Assembly: GCF_022815725.1 (NCBI RefSeq)
Contig: NZ_JALGRF010000004.1
Coordinates: forward strand, 150,133-214,132
Length of the DNA stretch: 64,000 nucleotides
Direction: 5' to 3'
Source: Streptomyces sp. APSN-46.1
GTDB taxonomy: Bacteria > Actinomycetota > Actinomycetes > Streptomycetales > Streptomycetaceae
In this document: positions 60,835 through 64,000 of the stretch, one piece after another
Numbering within the stretch: the first letter of the stretch is position 1
Layout: each line of letters opens with the position of its first letter
The notes under the pieces: generated by a model
Told to the model about the DNA's origin: nothing
What the model saw: only the letters and a program-made list of their open reading frames with translations
Database searches by the model: none
Program-made: the position numbers and the translations under genes

Positions 60835-61146
60835 TCAGCCCAGCCAGCCGCCGAAGAGGCCGCCGTAGAACATGCCGAGGTAGAAGCCCACGGCTGCGGC
60901 GCCAAGCCCGACGATCAGTGCGAAGCGCTCGCGTGTCGTCTCGGAGATGAACTGTCCGTACGCGCCGGTCAGGATTCCGACCAGCCCGGTCCACGAGCTC
61001 AGCAGGTGCAGATTCTCGAAGAAGCCCGTGACGAACGCCACGGCGCCGAGGATCAGGGTGGCCGCCACCAGGATGTCCTGCAGCGGGTGGGGCTTGCCGT
61101 CGGTCGAAAGGAGCGAGATGGGCTGGCGTTGCATGGCCTGTGCCAT
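60835..61146 (-). CDS. small multi-pass membrane protein
   Basis: 103 aa from ATG 61146, with an excellent AGGAGGTG ribosome site. Three membrane segments (~25-45, ~50-70 and ~78-98), with short polar loops (SETTRERF) between, make up most of the protein, and the C-terminus ends in GGLFGGWLG. I recognise no named family. It is conserved between femX and rpsF in Streptomyces. It is divergent from the ribosomal gene operon. Confidence 0.78.
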   Translation of the reverse strand: MAQAMQRQPISLLSTDGKPHPLQDILVAATLILGAVAFVTGFFENLHLLSSWTGLVGILTGAYGQFISETTRERFALIVGLGAAAVGFYLGMFYGGLFGGWLG

Positions 61147-61261
61147 CGGAAGGCACCTCCTGGCTGAAGCAGAGCGGTGCGCCGGGCCGCCTCCGAAGGG
61201 GCCGGGGGCATAGCACCGAGCACACCCGTTGAGTACAGATTGTGGCCCCCTGCTGCCGGAT

Positions 61262-61291
61262 TTCAACCGGAAGGAGTCGAGCAGGTAGTCT
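61262..61291 (+). promoter_or_regulatory. possible rpsF operon promoter
   Basis: TTCAAC (61262-61267) and TAGTCT (61286-61291) are 18 bases apart, 104 bases before the rpsF start in a 248-base noncoding region. This is a weak match to the vegetative consensus. Confidence 0.35.
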
Positions 61292-61394
61292 GTACGGTCT
61301 GCGCGGTGTCTGTTCTCAGTCGCCGTGCCACGCATCACGACCCTCCTGCCACGGAACGACCGTGGCCGCTGAGTCCAAAGGAGGTGGGTTCCAC

Positions 61395-61685
61395 ATGCGT
61401 CACTACGAAGTGATGGTCATCCTCGACCCCGATCTCGAGGAGCGCGCTGTCTCCCCGCTGATCGAGAACTTCCTTTCTGTCGTCCGTGAGGGCAACGGAA
61501 AGGTCGAGAAGGTCGACACCTGGGGCCGTCGTCGTCTCGCTTACGAGATCAAGAAGAAGCCCGAGGGCATCTACTCGGTCATCGACCTTCAGGCCGAGCC
61601 TGCGGTCGTCAAGGAGCTTGACCGACAGATGAACCTGAACGAGTCGGTTCTCCGGACCAAGGTCCTTCGCCCCGAGACCCACTGA
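61395..61685 (+). CDS. rpsF: 30S ribosomal protein S6
   Basis: 96 aa with the S6 signature [16 protein letters not shown] and [16 protein letters not shown]. It binds S18 and the central domain of 16S rRNA. ATG 61395 has AAAGGAGGTGGG upstream. The open frame before it (61242) lacks likeness. First gene of the rpsF-ssb-rpsR-rplI operon. Confidence 0.97.
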   Translation: MRHYEVMVILDPDLEERAVSPLIENFLSVVREGNGKVEKVDTWGRRRLAYEIKKKPEGIYSVIDLQAEPAVVKELDRQMNLNESVLRTKVLRPETH

Positions 61686-61757
61686 ACTTCGGTTCAGCGG
61701 TAATCGGGATCGAGTAGCACAGCAGCCCAGAGCAAATCCCCGCCGAGAGGTTCATCC

Positions 61758-62351
61758 ATGGCAGGCGAGACCGTCATCACGGTCGTCGGCAATCTCGTCG
61801 ACGACCCCGAGCTGCGCTTCACCCCCTCGGGTGCGGCGGTCGCGAAGTTCCGTGTCGCGTCCACTCCCCGCATCTTCGACAAGCAGACCAATGAGTGGAA
61901 GGACGGCGAAGGCCTGTTCCTGACCTGCTCGGTCTGGCGTCAGGCGGCGGAGAACGTCGCCGAGTCCCTTCAGCGGGGCATGCGCGTCATCGTGCAGGGC
62001 CGGCTGAAGCAGCGGTCGTACGAGGACCGTGAGGGTGTCAAGCGCACGGTCTACGAGCTGGACGTCGAGGAAGTCGGCCCCAGCCTGAAGAACGCCACGG
62101 CCAAGGTCGCCAAGACCACCGGTCGCGGCGGTCAGGGTGGCTACGGCGGCGGCGGTCAGCAGCAGGGTGGCGGCGGCGGCTGGGGCGGAGCCCCCAGCGG
62201 TGGCGCTCCCCAGGGCGGCGGAGCTCCCTCCGACGACCCGTGGGCGTCCGGCGCGCCGGCCGGTGGCCAGCAGCAGGGCGGCGGCGGGGGAGGCTGGGGC
62301 GGAAGCTCCGGTGGCTCCGGCGGTGGCTACTCGGACGAGCCGCCCTTCTAG
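61758..62351 (+). CDS. ssb: single-stranded DNA-binding protein
   Basis: 197 aa. The N-terminal OB fold (~1-110) has [17 protein letters not shown] and [14 protein letters not shown] Gly/Gln-rich linker (~120-185) leads to the acidic protein-binding tip DEPPF. It coats single-stranded DNA and recruits replication and repair proteins. ATG 61758 has GAGAGG upstream. It lies between rpsF and rpsR, the usual order. Confidence 0.97.
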   Translation: MAGETVITVVGNLVDDPELRFTPSGAAVAKFRVASTPRIFDKQTNEWKDGEGLFLTCSVWRQAAENVAESLQRGMRVIVQGRLKQRSYEDREGVKRTVYELDVEEVGPSLKNATAKVAKTTGRGGQGGYGGGGQQQGGGGGWGGAPSGGAPQGGGAPSDDPWASGAPAGGQQQGGGGGGWGGSSGGSGGGYSDEPPF

Positions 62352-62394
62352 GGCAGCTCGCATCCCCACTTCTTGATCACACAGGAGAGACACA

Positions 62395-62631
62395 ATGGCG
62401 AAGCCGCCTGTGCGCAAGCCTAAGAAGAAGGTCTGCGCGTTCTGCAAGGACAAGACCGCGTACGTGGACTACAAGGACACGAACATGCTGCGGAAGTTCA
62501 TTTCCGACCGCGGCAAGATCCGTGCCCGCCGCGTTACCGGCAACTGCACGCAGCACCAGCGTGACGTCGCCACGGCTGTGAAGAACAGCCGTGAGATGGC
62601 GCTGCTGCCCTACACGTCCACCGCGCGATAA
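62395..62631 (+). CDS. rpsR: 30S ribosomal protein S18
   Basis: 78 aa with the S18 core ([18 protein letters not shown]). It keeps a zinc-type CxxC (CAFC, Cys15 and Cys18) plus a later Cys-His (NCTQH), so it is the zinc-binding paralogue. Actinobacteria often also carry zinc-free copies used in zinc shortage. ATG 62395 follows CAGGAGAG. Confidence 0.97.
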   Translation: MAKPPVRKPKKKVCAFCKDKTAYVDYKDTNMLRKFISDRGKIRARRVTGNCTQHQRDVATAVKNSREMALLPYTSTAR

Positions 62632-62649
62632 GGAAAGGGTGACCGACTA

Positions 62650-63096
62650 ATGAAGATCATCCTGACCCACGAGGTCACTGGCCTCGGCACCGCCGGCGAT
62701 GTCGTCGACGTCAAGGACGGTTACGCTCGCAACTACCTGGTCCCGCGTGGTTTCGCGATCCGCTGGACCAAGGGTGGCGAGAAGGACGTGGCGCAGATCC
62801 GCCGCGCCCGCAAGATCCACGAGATCGCGACCATCGAGCAGGCCAACGAGGTCAAGGCCAAGCTCGAGGGTGTCAAGGTCCGTCTGGCCACCCGCGCGGG
62901 TGACGCCGGTCGTCTCTTCGGCTCCGTGACGCCGTCCGACATCGCTTCGGCGATCGAGGCGTCCGGTGGCCCGAAGGTCGACAAGCGCCGCGTCGAGCTG
63001 GGCTCCCCGATCAAGACCCTCGGTTCGTATCAGGTCTCCGTGCGTCTGCACGCCGAGGTCGCCGCGAACGTGGGCATCGAGGTCGTCGCCGCCTAA
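62650..63096 (+). CDS. rplI: 50S ribosomal protein L9
   Basis: 148 aa with the L9 N-terminal motif [19 protein letters not shown] and a long connecting helix to the C-terminal domain. Last gene of the operon, 18 bases after rpsR. ATG 62650 has GGAAAGGG upstream. It ends at a clear hairpin. Confidence 0.97.
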   Translation: MKIILTHEVTGLGTAGDVVDVKDGYARNYLVPRGFAIRWTKGGEKDVAQIRRARKIHEIATIEQANEVKAKLEGVKVRLATRAGDAGRLFGSVTPSDIASAIEASGGPKVDKRRVELGSPIKTLGSYQVSVRLHAEVAANVGIEVVAA

Positions 63097-63107
63097 GGGC
63101 TGCGCGT

Positions 63108-63139
63108 GAAGGGCCGCACCCCGAGGGGTGCGGCCCTTC
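63108..63139 (+). terminator. hairpin terminator after rplI
   Basis: A 15-bp inverted repeat (63108-63122 and 63125-63139) around a two-base centre lies 11 bases past the rplI stop. It closes the rpsF-ssb-rpsR-rplI operon, just before the parS array. Confidence 0.85.
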
Positions 63140-63152
63140 GTCGTTTCCGGAT

Positions 63153-63212
63153 GTTTCACGTGAAACACGCCGGACGTTTCACGTGAAACACGCCGGACGT
63201 TTCACGTGAAAC
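63153..63212. other. array of three perfect parS sites
   Basis: GTTTCACGTGAAAC occurs at 63153-63166, 63176-63189 and 63199-63212, spaced exactly 23 bases apart by near-identical spacers containing CACGCCGGAC. A half-site follows at 63232. The array lies in the rplI-MATE convergent gap and would be a strong ParB loading centre. Confidence 0.93.
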
Positions 63213-63245
63213 ACGAGCGGGCCCCCGTCGTGTTTCACGAGTGCC

Positions 63246-64000
63246 TCAGCGGGTGGCCCCCGCGATGAGCCAGCGGCCCGAGCGGGAGCGCAGCTGGAGC
63301 GTGGCCATTCTGACCAGCATCATCAGCGTCATGGCCCACCAGAGTGTGGTCAGGCCGCCGCCCACGGTCGGGACGAGCAGCGCCGCCGGAGTGAACACGG
63401 CGAGGGTGAGCAGCATCGCCCAGGCGAGGTAGCGGCCGTCGCCGGCGCCCATCAGGACCCCGTCGAGGACGAAGACGACGCCGCAGACGGGCTGGGAGAT
63501 CGCCACGACCAGCAGGGCGGGCAGCAGGGCGTCCTCGACCACCGGATCGCTGGTGAACAGCGGGATGAACACCGGGCGGGCCAGCACGACCAGGAAGCCG
63601 AGCACGATGCCCGCGACGATCCCCCACTGCACCATGCGCCGGCAGACGGCCCGGGCGCCGTCGGTGTCCCCCGCTCCCAGGTAGCGGCCGATGATGGCCT
63701 GTCCCGCGATGGCGATCGCGTCCAGGGCGAAGGCCAGCAGGCTCCACAGGGAGAGCAGGATCTGGTGGGCGGCGATATCGGCATCGCCCAGCCGGGCGGC
63801 GACGGCGGTGGCGATGATGAGTACGGCGCGCAGGGACAACGTCCGGACCAGGAGCGGTACGCCGGCCTGGGCGCAGGCCCGGATCCCCGCCGCGTCCGGG
63901 CGCAGCGAGGCACCGTGCCGGCGCGCGCCCCGGACGACCACGAGGAGGTAGACGGCGGCCATGGCGCACTGGGCGAGGACGGTGCCCCAGGCGGAGCCGG
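63246..64000 (-). CDS. MATE family efflux transporter (5' end outside window)
   Basis: The stop is at 63246. The frame stays open to the window end without a start of the right length, so only the C-terminal ~251 residues are here. They form about six membrane segments and include GRYLGAGDTDGA, LDGVLMGAGDGRYL and upstream GSAWGTVLAQ, typical of MATE (DinF-like) cation/drug antiporters. An internal ATG at 63962 is not the true start because likeness continues before it. Confidence 0.85.
   Translation of the reverse strand, partial: GSAWGTVLAQCAMAAVYLLVVVRGARRHGASLRPDAAGIRACAQAGVPLLVRTLSLRAVLIIATAVAARLGDADIAAHQILLSLWSLLAFALDAIAIAGQAIIGRYLGAGDTDGARAVCRRMVQWGIVAGIVLGFLVVLARPVFIPLFTSDPVVEDALLPALLVVAISQPVCGVVFVLDGVLMGAGDGRYLAWAMLLTLAVFTPAALLVPTVGGGLTTLWWAMTLMMLVRMATLQLRSRSGRWLIAGATR

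Noticed and set aside
63153..63212. CRISPR-like array
   Set aside because: The repeat is the 14-base parS palindrome with near-identical 9-base spacers, not unique spacers; no cas genes.
63232..63241. Fourth parS copy after the triple array
   Set aside because: Only the left half matches (GTTTCACGA); the right half is lost, so it is not counted.

Overview
This window is the replication-origin region of a Streptomyces-type chromosome. The DNA is very GC-rich, with many GTG and TTG starts. Gene content and order match the conserved actinobacterial oriC neighbourhood: fhaA-fhaB-pstP-SEDS-pbpA-pknB, crgA, ppiA, gyrA/gyrB, recF, dnaN, oriC, dnaA, rpmH-rnpA-yidD-yidC-jag-rsmG-parAB, trxBA, sigM, murJ, cca, ino1, a PBP, and rpsF-ssb-rpsR-rplI. 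Class E sortases, a DLW-39 protein, DUF5324, the FemX gene and GTTTCACGTGAAAC parS sites point to Streptomyces or a close relative. I cannot name the species.

Layout. (1) 0.1-8.2 kb, plus strand: a Ser/Thr-phosphorylation and cell-wall cluster (two FHA proteins, PP2C phosphatase, SEDS glycosyltransferase, class B PBP, PASTA kinase), closed by a strong hairpin terminator. (2) 8.5-12.5 kb, minus strand: a DUF881 gene, three class E sortases, a tiny membrane protein and a PabA-type amidotransferase in one tight operon. (3) 12.6-21.2 kb: crgA, a DnaA-box pair, a zinc-finger rhomboid, ppiA, DUF5324, a LysM protein, tRNA-Ala, an HTH regulator, a second Ser/Thr kinase, a secreted membrane-anchored protein, DLW-39, tRNA-Ile and DUF3566. 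(4) 21.2-33.2 kb, minus strand: gyrA, gyrB, DUF721, recF, gnd, dnaN, oriC and dnaA. (5) 33.2-39.7 kb, plus strand: rpmH through parB and a GNAT gene. (6) 39.8-49.2 kb, minus strand: trxA, trxB (with a sigma-R promoter), an anti-sigma factor, sigM, a pseudokinase, murJ and a large surface protein. (7) 49.4-64 kb: cca, an MFS transporter, padR-ino1 with its operator, a class A PBP, a GT87 protein, an alanine-racemase-like gene, femX, the rpsF-ssb-rpsR-rplI operon and a MATE transporter cut by the window end.

How it works together. DnaA, DnaN, gyrase and RecF serve initiation and replication at oriC. ParA/ParB and nine parS or parS-like sites (seven perfect) organise and segregate the origin. 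The PknB/FhaA/MurJ-pseudokinase set, the SEDS-PBP pair, the class A PBP and FemX govern peptidoglycan growth. Trx/TrxB under sigma-R, and Ino1 (an inositol supply for mycothiol and phosphatidylinositol), serve thiol and lipid physiology.

I did not find CRISPR arrays, insertion sequences, phage genes or a clear previously undescribed system. The most interesting signals are regulatory and architectural: parS sites built into reading frames and terminators, a triple parS array, a DnaA-box pair about 18 kb from oriC, a perfect PadR operator, a sigma-R promoter, an AT-rich palindrome upstream of rpmH, and a divergent alanine-racemase-like gene next to femX.
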